This document shows, piece after piece, positions 10,837-20,424 of a stretch of DNA of 64,000 bases. Below the pieces are notes generated by a model. It was not told the DNA's origin. It saw only the letters and a program-made list of their open reading frames with translations, and searched no databases. The stretch is taken from assembly GCA_010015745.1 (NCBI GenBank), contig ML978159.1, positions 558,001 through 622,000 on the forward strand, written 5' to 3'. The position numbers and the translations under genes were made by a program. This stretch comes from Setomelanomma holmii (Eukaryota; Ascomycota; Dothideomycetes; Pleosporales; Phaeosphaeriaceae). Within the stretch, counting starts at the first letter, position 1, and each line of letters opens with the position of its first letter.

Positions 10837-13800
10837 ATGCGACTTCTCCACCTCGATCAGTCCGGGAAACTCGTTCTGACAGACTTTCGCGGCAAACCCA
10901 TCCCGCCATATGCTATACTTTCACATAGATGGGGACATCCCGACTCCGAGGTTTCGTTTCAAGACCTAGCCAGCAACGACCATCAAAAGAAGGATGGCTA
11001 TCGAAAGATTGGGTTCTGCGTCAAACAGGCGGCCCAGGATCAGCTCCAGTACTTCTGGATCGACACATGTTGCATTGACAAATGGAACCGTCGTGAACTC
11101 TCGAGCTCGATCAACTCAATGTTTCGGTGGTACAAGAATGCGGCAAGATGCTACGTATTCCTGTCGGACGTTTCGGCATCGGCTATACAGCAACAAAGCG
11201 ACTGGGAAGCTTCCTTTGAGGCAAGCAAATGGTTCCGTCGAGGCTGGACACTTCAAGAACTCATCGCACCAGTATCGGTCGAGTTCTTTTCCTGCGAAGG
11301 TTGGCAGCTAGGCGATAAAACGACTCTTGAGCAGCTGGTGCACAAGATCACCAGCATACCGCTTGCAGCATTGCGGAATTGTCCCTTGGACCAATTTACT
11401 ACGGCCGAGCGAATTCATTGGGCAGAAAATCGCGAAACAACTGAAGAAGAAGATGGTGTATACTGCCTTCTTGGACTTTTTGATGTCTCTATGCCTGTCT
11501 CTTACAACGAGGGAAAGGAGAAAGCATTGAGAAGATTCCTTGCTGAAGTGGAGGCAGCGAAGAGCGCACCATCTATCATCCCGTTCTCCCAGAACGATCA
11601 TTTTGTGGGTCGGGAGCCACAGCTCGCCGAGCTAGAAGCAAAGCTCTTTAGCGACGAGCAAACTACCACAATAGCAATCGTTGGACCTGGAGGAACAGGC
11701 AAATCACAGCTAGCGCTTGAGCTCGCGTATAGGACAAGGCAAAACAATCAGAACTGCTCGGTCTTCTGGATTGATGCAAGCGACGTCGACAGTCTCTATC
11801 AGTCATATGCGAGTATTGCCAAAAAGCTCGAAATTCCTCGCTGGGACGATGAGAAAGCGAACGCCAAGCAGCTAGTAAAGCTTCATCTAGAGAAAAACAG
11901 TGCACGACAGTGTTTGCTTATTTTCGACAACACCGAAGACATGACTTCAGGATCCAGTGGGTCGTCCACACCACGGGCTGCCAATATGATCGACTACTTA
12001 CCTCGATCTGAACTGTGTTCTATCGTCTTCACAACAACCAATAGCAACATAGCTAAGAGCCTCGCGTCGCATAACATTGTGGAGCTATGGGGACTAACGC
12101 CTGAGGCATCCCAGAGGATGTTGGAAAACTACTCGAGAGCTTTGGTTTCGAGTGAGCAGCAGGACGCGAAGCTGTTGCTACAAGAGCTATCACATCTTCC
12201 CCTAGCAATTGTCCAAGCAGCAGTCTATATCAACAACACAGGGACAACGCTCCGACAGTACCGATCACAAATAGACGAGCATATGCGGCACACTCTCGAG
12301 CACAGCGACGAACGGACTGAGGACAAGTCAAAGGGCTGTACTGCATGTAATGTTCTCCGAACAGCCACTTGGCATCCGTCCACCTCTTCTCAAACGCGAG
12401 CTGCTCTAAAAGCAGCCATTCATCGCCCGAAAAAAGCGAGAAAGTACTTGTGCGAATGGATTCGAAGGATTTCCCGGACCTCCATGCCAAGCGGCCAGTC
12501 GGAGACTATAGCATGCAATTGTACCAAGAATCCTGTGGCTGCCACGCTAATCATCTCCTTGACTCAAATCTTCGATCATAATGCGCTTGCAGCAGACTAT
12601 CTGTGCCTTGCTGCTGGCGTAGAATCGAAAGACGTTCCGCTTGATATTTTCCCAGCATTTTCGCCTGGCGACAGAGAGAATGCGATAAAGCTGCTCAGCA
12701 GGTATGAGCTCATTACAAGGCGGCCTGCGGAATCTTCATTCGATCTTAATCGACTAGTGCACCAAAATCTGCGGGAGTGGCTGCAAAAGCAGCACTATCT
12801 AGACTACTGGACACAGTTCGCTATACAACAGCTACTGCGGGTATTCCCAGACGATGATCATGGTAGCAGAAGTAAGTGGCGACGATTACTTCCACATGCC
12901 AAGTACGCTCTATCTCATGATTCTGCTGAAGGAGAGGAAAACGACGACAGTTCAGCTCTGGCATGGAAATGTGCCATGACGCTCTTAGATGACGGCCGGT
13001 TTGATGAAGCGGAAGAGCTGTTCAAGCAAGTGATGGAGACGAGAAAGAGGTTGTTCGGCAATGAGCACGAGTGGACGCTGAGTAGCATGACTAATTTAGC
13101 ATTAACATACAGCGCTCAAGGGCGGTGGAAAGAGGCAGAAGAGCTAGAGATAGAAGTAATAGAGACGAAGAAGACGCTTCTTGGTGACGAGCATCCTTCC
13201 ACGCTGACTAGTATGGGCAACCTAGCGACAACGCTTTGGGATAAAGGTCGTCGGAAAGAAGCTGAAGAGTTAGAGGTACAAGTGATGGAGACGAAAAAGA
13301 GAGTACTTGGTGATGAGCATCCTTCTACGCTAATTACCTTGGGCAACCTAGCATCAACGTACAGCCACCAAGGGCGGTGGAAGGAAGCAGAAGAGCTGCA
13401 GATGCAAGTGATGGAGACCAGGAAGAGGGTACTTGGTGACGAGCATCCTGACACGCTACTCAGCATGGCCAACCTAGTGTTAACGCTTTATGACCAGGGG
13501 CAGTGGAAGAAAGCAGAAGAGCTGGAGTTGCAAGTGATAGAGATGCGCGTAAGGGTGCTTGGCGACGAGCATCCTGACACCCTGAACAGCATGCTCCACC
13601 TAGCGAAAAATTATAGCCACCAAGAGCAGTGGCAGTGGAAGAAGGCAGAAGAGCTGGAATTGCAAGTGATAGAGACATATAGGAGGGCGCTGGGCGATAA
13701 GCATCCCAGTACACTATGCTGCATGACCATCCACGCCTTTACTTTGAAACGCCATGGACGAGACGAAGAGGCCATCTCCCTAATGAGAACATGCTTTCAG

Positions 13801-13899
13801 CTGTGCGAACAGACCCACGGCGAACAACATGAATACACCAAATTGGCACTTGATGCATTAAAGGGATGGCAAGCAGAGAACAACAGTGAGGTAAGTTAG
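10837..13899 (+). CDS. HET-NB-ARC-TPR NOD-like receptor
   Basis: A single open frame of 1020 residues with three parts. Residues about 20-170 form a HET domain (AILSHRWG, YFWIDTCCIDK, SINSMFRWY, WFRRGWTLQELIAP), the effector domain of fungal heterokaryon incompatibility. An NTPase module follows with a P-loop GPGGTGKSQ near residue 283 and a LLIFDN Walker B strand. From residue about 741 come six tandem repeats of the TPR_10/kinesin-light-chain type, each opening GDEHPxTL and spaced exactly 126 bases at 13057, 13183, 13309, 13435 and 13561, then 132 bases to 13693 because of a duplicated CAGTGG. Such proteins are cytoplasmic sensors that trigger cell death or innate-type reactions; this specific ligand is unknown. 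The start is the first ATG of the frame (MRLLHLDQ). A gtaagt at 13891, just before the stop, could be a donor for a further 3' exon. Confidence 0.92.
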   Translation: MRLLHLDQSGKLVLTDFRGKPIPPYAILSHRWGHPDSEVSFQDLASNDHQKKDGYRKIGFCVKQAAQDQLQYFWIDTCCIDKWNRRELSSSINSMFRWYKNAARCYVFLSDVSASAIQQQSDWEASFEASKWFRRGWTLQELIAPVSVEFFSCEGWQLGDKTTLEQLVHKITSIPLAALRNCPLDQFTTAERIHWAENRETTEEEDGVYCLLGLFDVSMPVSYNEGKEKALRRFLAEVEAAKSAPSIIPFSQNDHFVGREPQLAELEAKLFSDEQTTTIAIVGPGGTGKSQLALELAYRTRQNNQNCSVFWIDASDVDSLYQSYASIAKKLEIPRWDDEKANAKQLVKLHLEKNSARQCLLIFDNTEDMTSGSSGSSTPRAANMIDYLPRSELCSIVFTTTNSNIAKSLASHNIVELWGLTPEASQRMLENYSRALVSSEQQDAKLLLQELSHLPLAIVQAAVYINNTGTTLRQYRSQIDEHMRHTLEHSDERTEDKSKGCTACNVLRTATWHPSTSSQTRAALKAAIHRPKKARKYLCEWIRRISRTSMPSGQSETIACNCTKNPVAATLIISLTQIFDHNALAADYLCLAAGVESKDVPLDIFPAFSPGDRENAIKLLSRYELITRRPAESSFDLNRLVHQNLREWLQKQHYLDYWTQFAIQQLLRVFPDDDHGSRSKWRRLLPHAKYALSHDSAEGEENDDSSALAWKCAMTLLDDGRFDEAEELFKQVMETRKRLFGNEHEWTLSSMTNLALTYSAQGRWKEAEELEIEVIETKKTLLGDEHPSTLTSMGNLATTLWDKGRRKEAEELEVQVMETKKRVLGDEHPSTLITLGNLASTYSHQGRWKEAEELQMQVMETRKRVLGDEHPDTLLSMANLVLTLYDQGQWKKAEELELQVIEMRVRVLGDEHPDTLNSMLHLAKNYSHQEQWQWKKAEELELQVIETYRRALGDKHPSTLCCMTIHAFTLKRHGRDEEAISLMRTCFQLCEQTHGEQHEYTKLALDALKGWQAENNSEVS
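13057..13820 (+). repeat. Tandem 126-bp coding repeats (TPR units)
   Basis: Six consecutive units with very similar bases, each encoding a 42-residue TPR with the pattern GDEHPxTL...GRWKEAEELxxQVMET. The fifth unit is 132 bases long. High unit-to-unit similarity at the DNA level suggests recent duplication or gene conversion. Confidence 0.85.
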
Positions 13900-14000
13900 A
13901 TCTGTAATTTCGAGCAGTAATTCGAACTTCCGGCTGATGAATGACTTTGGCGCCAAACGTTCTCGTTTCAATTTGGCTTCGTCGTGATCGATAGCCCTAC

Positions 14001-15436
14001 TCACGGCTCCTTCTTCTTATCTTCGTCCTCCTTGTCGTCCTCTCCTTCCTCCTCCTCATCATCATCCTCATCATCCTCATCCTCGTCCTCCTCCTCATCA
14101 TACTCATACGACCGGGGACGATCATTAATTCCCCGCGGCTCATCCCCCTTCTCCACCACCTCAATCCACCGCTCAATCAAGCTCGCCATCATCTCTACCC
14201 CCAAAAACGTAACCGCCTCCTCAAAATCCTTCTTGCGCTTGCCTACCTCATAACACCGCACTCACTCGGGACACACACGACCCATCTCCTCCAAATATAA
14301 GCGCCGCAACGCCATCTTCTCGTAACCCTCAAGATGCTCGTGGTACATGTCGTTGCGGTCTTGCGTGCTGTTGTCCTGGAATGTGATGGGCCACTCGTCG
14401 GAATTGGGGGGCGCGGTGCGTGGCTGGTCGATTAGGAATTTGGGATTGTCGCATGCGAGCCAGAGCGGGAGTGTGGTGATGCATTTCCAGTTGATGATGC
14501 CGGTCAAGTTGTGCTCGGCGCCGATGAGAATATTGCTGCTGTTGAGATCGTGGTGGTGTAGAACGAAGGCTTCTTGTTCGTTGGAGGGGGAAGAATTTGG
14601 GAAGTAGGGCGAGGAGGCGTTCGGCCCGGGATTTGCGTGCCTCGGGGGAGTTGTGGCGAGCAAATTCAGAATCATCGTCTGGATCGGCGGGTGGGGGGTT
14701 GTCGATGTCGTAGATGTGGAGCGATGCGTGCCGCAAGCCAGTCGCGACTGTTCTTGAAGGGCCCGCGCGGGACGTTGGCTTGGAGATGCTTGTCGCTGAA
14801 AAAAGGGATGGAGACTATCTCGCTCAGACAGAAGCCAGTGGCGTCGGCGCTGAAGTCTGAGCCGAGTAACATGGTATCTGGCATGTCCGCAGACTGTAGA
14901 CCCTGAAGGTCTGCGGTTGTGAAAAGGTTGCCTAGTCCACGAAAGCGCTTCTGAAACAGCTGCGCGAGATAAAAGACGACTTTGCGGACAATAACTTCCT
15001 TCTTGAGCCAGCTCACGTTCAGGAACTGGTCCTGAAAAGTGCCGAGCTGCCGGCCATTGACGCGCTCCATGATTATCCACTCGAAGCTCAACTCGTTCTT
15101 ATTAGATGTCTCATAATTGAACACCTTGGGAGCCGGGATGTCGGTGTGGTGGCGCACATATTGGATAGTCGCCTGTTCGCTCATTGTCTGGAAGCGAGGG
15201 TGAACCGGCAAGCTAACGCGAAAAATGTAGCTTGCGCTGTTGCCGCATTGCACGGTGTAGACCTTGTTGAAGGTGCCTTGATCCAGAGCCTCCACGACAC
15301 ATGGAGCATCGGTGGTAAGGTTGAGTGCGCGCCGCGCGATCTTGTGAAGGATATGAAGGTCTGGCTCCTTGGTCCATGTTGGTGTCGACTCGCCGAACCA
15401 TGAGGGTTCCCATACAAGTCCGTCTTGAGAATCCAT
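14001..15436 (-). pseudogene. Aminoglycoside-phosphotransferase-like (APH family) pseudogene
   Basis: Reading leftward from the ATG at 15436 the first frame gives about 235 residues of an APH/ChoK-type kinase (DQGTFNKVY, FEWIIMERVNG, SRDWLAARI). Similarity then moves to a second frame near 14722 (LHIYDIDNPPP ... RAERLLALLPKFFP) and a third at a run of five C on the coding strand at 14586-14590 (SNEQEAFVLHHHDL). The HHDLNSSNIL segment is the catalytic-loop motif, and INWKC stands where the family usually has a metal-binding IDWE, so Asp is replaced by Asn. A TGA at 14262-14264 sits where the family has Trp after CPE; beyond it the same frame runs 87 codons (VRCYEVGKRKKDFEEAV) to an acidic tail. 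Two frameshifts plus one stop argue for decay, although the homopolymer shift alone could be a sequencing error. No GT-AG intron explains the shifts. Confidence 0.75.
14013..14105 (-). repeat. Acidic-tail microsatellite (GAT/GAG-type)
   Basis: A CTT/CTC/ATC-type simple repeat on the + strand that encodes a run of Glu and Asp in the last segment of the APH-like pseudogene. The opposite strand reads as poly-Ser, which is only its shadow. Confidence 0.7.
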
Positions 15437-16101
15437 GGTAATTGAAGTCAGTGTTGGAGTCTGCTGTTGAAGTGGTTAATTGCTGGTTGACATGCAAACG
15501 ATTGCGTTCGGGGGTGTGTTGAGGTAATTCCGTTTGTGGCAGGGATGAAAGAGGCTATGAAGGGGCGCGTGTGCCGTTGTCTAGCCACAATGCAAACAAT
15601 GAATGCGTTGAACTTAGCTTTCACCACATTGTGGGGTGATTCGACTGCTCACATAGTGCTAATTGAGTATCGGTCATCTGCGCGCGTTAGCATTCGATGC
15701 CATACCATAGGAGCCCAAACTCACTTTCCAAGCACTGAGGCTATCCAGGCTACCCTAAGAGGCGGGTCATACCAGCTTCGGCGGAGAGGAGTGAAGGCGT
15801 CTAGATGTCCTGTGTAGGTATCATAAAGCTTTGTGAATGCACTGTGTGCCTTCACGCACAATGCTGTCGCGTCGGTGATGCGGCCTTTCTTTCACAACGA
15901 CCATATTTGACCAGCAGCGGTGACTATGTGAAGCCAACCTTTTCACAATGATCCGCAGCGAACCTCGCCTCATGAAAGGCCTCAGCTGCTTGACCTCAGT
16001 GCCCTCCCATAGCAAACACACACGCACATTCAACCCATCATCTTCAGCTCCTCGACATTTGCCATCTTCCGGATACCAGTACCCATAATCAGCAAGACAC
16101 C
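15437..16101. other. Intergenic between divergent genes, no supported gene
   Basis: Contains the upstream region of the APH-like pseudogene and the promoter and leader of the small gene at 16102. No motif-bearing frame is seen. Confidence 0.45.
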
Positions 16102-16467
16102 ATGGTCAATGCTATAAAGTTCATCCTCAACTTCATCGACGATATCCCAGACTCCAAGCTGGAGGTCGGCATCAAGGACCGAGGCACTGTCTATAGAGAC
16201 CGTGACCTGCGCCTCGATAACCATGAGACAACTCGACGCGACAAGGCCATATACAATCTTCAAGTCCAGGTCAACGAGGCTTGTCGACACACGTCACTGG
16301 CAATGGCTGTACCGGATAGTGTAGCCCGCTGTTCTGCGCCTGTTAAAGACCCGTGGTCTGCCCAGAAGATTCGTGATGAGCTCAAGAAGTCTGTCACTGG
16401 CTTCGTTCTGCCTCGTCCGGGCAAGACGGGTAAGTCAGGTAAGGCGGGTAAGGGTAAGAAGAAGTAA
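16102..16467 (+). CDS. Small unrecognised protein, intact relative of the 190-581 locus
   Basis: A single-exon 121-residue protein. The N-terminal half has FILNFIDDIPDSKLEVG, the middle YNLQVQVNEACRH, then PWSAQKIRDELKKSV, and the C-terminus is a basic, Gly/Lys-rich tail (GKTGKSGKAGKGKKK). Blocks in this order also occur in the broken locus 16 kb upstream, which supports the frame being coding. No signal peptide or membrane segment is seen. No family is recognised; the basic tail could bind nucleic acid or act as a nuclear signal, but nothing else supports that. Confidence 0.6.
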   Translation: MVNAIKFILNFIDDIPDSKLEVGIKDRGTVYRDRDLRLDNHETTRRDKAIYNLQVQVNEACRHTSLAMAVPDSVARCSAPVKDPWSAQKIRDELKKSVTGFVLPRPGKTGKSGKAGKGKKK

Positions 16468-16988
16468 GAACTCCTTCCTGATCCCCTCCCCTATGTCTCA
16501 CAGTGCCAGGCGCCCTGTGATCGATAAGGCCGATGAGCCTCAAGAGTGTCCAACAGCTCCAAAACCATGGCATAGGTAAGCGTATGACTTCAGGGTACAT
16601 TGTCAGTTTACGGCGAACGTATGAACCATGAAGCTAGTAGAGCGAGGCGATGAGGCGCCTGTAGGAAATGTCAGCTTTGTTGATCAATTTGTAAGACCCA
16701 CTATGATCATGTGATGTGTGTGAAAGAAAGCGGAAATGGAGTCAAACAAATGCGTCTGCAAGTATAAAATCGAGTCCGTAGTTCCAAAAGCATGTGCGTA
16801 AAGGTCAAAAGGTCAATCGTTGAGAAAATGCGAATGTGTGGTATTGCAACCGTGACTACCACGTCAAGTTATGTGAATGCTGTAAACGCCTGTCCATGCT
16901 ATTGTGTGTGATTGATATGCGACCCAAGTGAGATTTTCCCTGATCCTTTCCCGACTTCTCAACCATGATTCATGGGCCATATCTTTTT
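16468..16988. other. Intergenic between convergent genes
   Basis: 3' flanks of the small gene and GLE1. No supported feature. Confidence 0.5.
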
Positions 16989-18695
16989 CTAGTCCAACAT
17001 GATATTCTCCTTTCTCCAGCCCAGCGGCAAGACACTGACAGGTCCAGCAGCGTCCTTGCACCGCGGTGGTGCCCGAGCGGGTAGATCGATCGTTGCGCGA
17101 CGCAGTACACCACGAGCTTGCGCGCCGTAGAATGTAAGGAACTTCTTGTAGTAGTCGCGGATCATGCCGTAGAGAATGGCGAAATGCCCTGGCCACAAGT
17201 CCTCGGAAGGTGTGTTGCAGATCGACACGATGGCGCGCCAGTACTCAGACATTGGGATCGCAGGCGCTTTTGCGTTGAAGGATCGGAGGGAAAGTGCGGC
17301 ATAGCCAGCACCCAGACCTCGCATGCGCTGGCCGTACTGCTCCTCGGATGGCTGGTTTTTATCGATCGGTAGCCAGCCAAGACGAATTTGACCTTCAGCT
17401 GTGCTCATCGTTCCGCGGATACCAAAGAGGATTGGGCAGATGCGGTGGAGCTTTGCCAGGACAACGTCAGTAAGTGGAATGCCATTCCACATGTACCGTG
17501 GATCAGCTAGCAGACTGGCTGCAATCAGACCGATCTCTTGAATGGTGCGACCATCGGTGCTCGCTGCCTCCTTCTCAAACTGCTTGAGGACGAACTTCTC
17601 GAAACATATCCAAAGATATAGCAGGAAGGCGGGATATTGTGCCTCGGCGTCGCTGCCTACTGGGGGGATGTCTTGGGAGATAAGGTAAGGGCGGATGTCG
17701 ATTGTCGGCCCTGGCGTATTCAGTGCCACGTTGAACGAGTCCTCGCGCAGCTTCTTAATGGCTGCAACGCTGTCCTTGCGGTCTGTGTTGATCTGCCCGA
17801 GGCGCAGACGGATATTCCTTCGAGTATCGCCAACAGGACCCTTAAGCGGATTACCCTTCTGCTTGTGCTCGTTCGCAAAAGACACTCGGAACTCCTTCAT
17901 ACGGGCATGTAATTGCAGGTACTTGGCGTGGACCTGATCTATGCTGGTGCTTGCTTGCGCATTCGAGGGGGCCACTTTCGGCGCGGAAGTGGTCGAGAAT
18001 AAGGTGGCCGTGACAGGTTGCCTAGCGGGTTGTGCTGCTTGCGCCTGTGCTGCTTGTTGCGCTCGAGCTCTCTCTGCAGTGTCTGCAGCCTCCTTCGCTT
18101 TACGATCGGCCTCTTCTTTTTCCTTCTTCTGCCTCTCTGCCGCAGCTTCTTGCTCCTTTTGAGTTTTGAGCCGCGCTTCCGTCTCCTGAAGTTGTCGTTG
18201 GTGCTCCGCCGCCCGGCGAGCTGCCTCTTCTTCGCGCTGCCTGGCCTCCAAAGCCCTCCGGTGTGCATCGGCTTGCTGTTGGGCTTTCTCGCGCTGCAGC
18301 CGCTCAATCTCTTGTTGCTGCTCTTCCTCTCTTCGTAACCGCCTTTGCTCCTCTTCTAATTCGATTCTCTGCACCTCGAGTTCCGCACCCCTCAAGACCT
18401 TCCTGTGCTCTTCCGCGGCTCTCGCAAGTTGCTCTTGGTGAAGCTTGGCGCGCTCCTCTGCGGCTTGGTCGAGGCGCTCATTGAAGTCGCGATCGTTTAA
18501 GCTCAGCCGCAGATTGAACTCTATTGCGATTTGTCGAGAAGGGCTGTCGTAGGGGTCGCGGACGATGGAACCTCTCGGTGTGTGTAGTGACCTTCGGGTA
18601 GGCGATTGTCGCGACGGTGAGCCTTCCATAAAACTTGACCCGAAAGACGCTGTAGTATTCATGCTTGAGGACGACGTGCCCGATCGCGCGGGCAT
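16989..18695 (-). CDS. GLE1: Nuclear pore mRNA export factor Gle1
   Basis: One exon of 568 residues. Gle1 sits on the cytoplasmic face of the nuclear pore and, with inositol hexakisphosphate, activates the DEAD-box ATPase Dbp5 to release exported mRNA. The sequence shows a Ser-rich N-terminus, a long charged coiled coil from about residue 55 to 235 (EEERRLRREEEQQQEIERLQ-type heptads), a Gln/Ala linker, and the C-terminal Gle1 helical-repeat domain (PLKGPVGDTRRNIRLRLGQI, AFLLYLWICFEKFVLKQFE, GLGAGYAALSLRSF, LTFYGAQ). Length and order fit fungal Gle1. The frame continues upstream to 18767 but starts there with TTG, so the first ATG at 18695 is used. It shares a 1.7 kb divergent region with SSD1. 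Confidence 0.92.
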   Translation of the reverse strand: MPARSGTSSSSMNTTASFGSSFMEGSPSRQSPTRRSLHTPRGSIVRDPYDSPSRQIAIEFNLRLSLNDRDFNERLDQAAEERAKLHQEQLARAAEEHRKVLRGAELEVQRIELEEEQRRLRREEEQQQEIERLQREKAQQQADAHRRALEARQREEEAARRAAEHQRQLQETEARLKTQKEQEAAAERQKKEKEEADRKAKEAADTAERARAQQAAQAQAAQPARQPVTATLFSTTSAPKVAPSNAQASTSIDQVHAKYLQLHARMKEFRVSFANEHKQKGNPLKGPVGDTRRNIRLRLGQINTDRKDSVAAIKKLREDSFNVALNTPGPTIDIRPYLISQDIPPVGSDAEAQYPAFLLYLWICFEKFVLKQFEKEAASTDGRTIQEIGLIAASLLADPRYMWNGIPLTDVVLAKLHRICPILFGIRGTMSTAEGQIRLGWLPIDKNQPSEEQYGQRMRGLGAGYAALSLRSFNAKAPAIPMSEYWRAIVSICNTPSEDLWPGHFAILYGMIRDYYKKFLTFYGAQARGVLRRATIDLPARAPPRCKDAAGPVSVLPLGWRKENIMLD

Positions 18696-20424
18696 GTTTG
18701 AGTCCGGAGGTGGGAGTTGAATCGAAAAGTGTGGTCGTGAATTGGCATGGCTGGTGAGCGCGTTCAAAGAAGACTAATAATTCCCCGAGCGCGCACGTCC
18801 TTCGACGTCGCTCTCACGTGACAGCGCATACTGGCCGCGGATCTCGATCTCATCTACCCCTGTCGTTTGCGTGCTTGGTCGCGGACAGAATCACAGCAGC
18901 ATCTCACACATGAAAGGCATGTCGTCATGCGATCGCATGGGTGACCTGCTGGCTTTGGCCACTGTAGCCGTGAATGTCCATCTGCGCCTCGAACAAAGAG
19001 AGCATTCGCTGCTTGTATTCAGAAATGGAAGTGTCTCGGGCTTGCACTGCGCGCGACGAGGCGCCAAGCAGCCCACCCCTCAGCACATGATAGTGAAACT
19101 GGTTCTGCCTGCTGAGACATCGACTATTTGCAGTATGAATAAGGCGATACGAATCAACATGGGCAGGTCAATCGAAAACCTCGTAATCAGCTCCCGACTC
19201 GAGCGACTCGAGCTGCCCAAAGGCATGGTGGAGAAGCCACTTGTCGACAATTGGACCCTGAGTTCATTGCGTTTCGGTGGCTGATCTGGTTGCACAAGCC
19301 GCGTGGAAGCGGTCGCAATCATCTGGCCATGAGGAAAAGCTGTTTTTGAACCACTTGAATCGCTCTTTGGATTCTGTAAAGCAGCTCTCCAGCAAAGTCA
19401 ATCCTGTTGCCCACCCAACGCTATCACTATGGTTAGCTCCAATAATATCAACTCCTAGAAGGCTGAGGCATGGCTCGAGCACGGCAACATTGGGAAAGCT
19501 TGGGCGCCACAACTTCCAGGCTCGTGCGCATACAACTGCGGCGTGCAGTTCTCGTAGAGGCGAGCTTAGGTTGTCGTATGAAACGTGGAGTGGTGCTTCA
19601 CGTTGCAGCCACTGAGACGCAACCCAGCCCGTTTCGCAGCTTCACGTTTCTGCCTGCATTTATAGCGACAATATCTGCAGGGCATCATCAGTGTGTGCGC
19701 CTTGTGCTCTCCTTCTCGATCCAATATTGTCGTGCTGGGCAGCAGGTGACGTACCTATCGTTTGCGGACCTCGAAGCTAACACGAGCCGATCCTTTCCCA
19801 CCGCAAGCTAGTCCCACAGGCCCTCACCATCCATCCACGCACTGACTTCACCCGTCCGCTCCCTCCTGCTTTCACCATTACCCTCCTTCCCTCCTGCGCC
19901 CGATCACTCCCTCCTTCGCCGCACTCTCTCCATCCGCTTTTTGCTGCTCTTGCATCACAGCCCATTCCCGGGAAACTGCACTCCTTGAACGGCTGCACGC
20001 CCGCCCCTGCACCCCCCCGATCCTTATCACCTCGCGGCTCACACTTCGTGTCGACCCACTAAACTGCACTTCTGTCAGTCACTTGTAGAGCATCCCGATC
20101 CCCAGCATCGATTTCCAAGAACATCGTCCTCAACCGTGCGCACTGATTCTATCAGCGTAAGTGGTATCCCCGCCAGCTCCAAGCTCGCCGCAGTCTAGAG
20201 CTGCAGCTACCCAGATATCCCCGCTCCAAGAATATTCACCCACAAGCGACGTTTCATCCTCACCTTTCAGCTTCCTACTCTCTGCGCAAGATGACTAAGA
20301 CACGTTAGATACCTTGAAAACCTCGCTCTACAACCTTGCGTCGTCGACAGTCTCGACCGTCACTTCCGCGACAACATAGCTGCATAGCAGTTGAACCTCA
20401 ACTCACTGCACCACATCCCTTACC
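18696..20424. promoter_or_regulatory. GLE1/SSD1 divergent region with CT-rich SSD1 leader
   Basis: No coding frame is supported. The right part, about 19800-20424, is strongly pyrimidine-rich, typical of a fungal promoter and long 5' leader for the rightward gene SSD1. The leader may hold an untranslated intron, but no boundary can be fixed. Confidence 0.5.

Noticed and set aside
13984..14253. Poly-serine frame on the plus strand
   Set aside because: It is the complement of the acidic Glu/Asp tail of the APH-like pseudogene.
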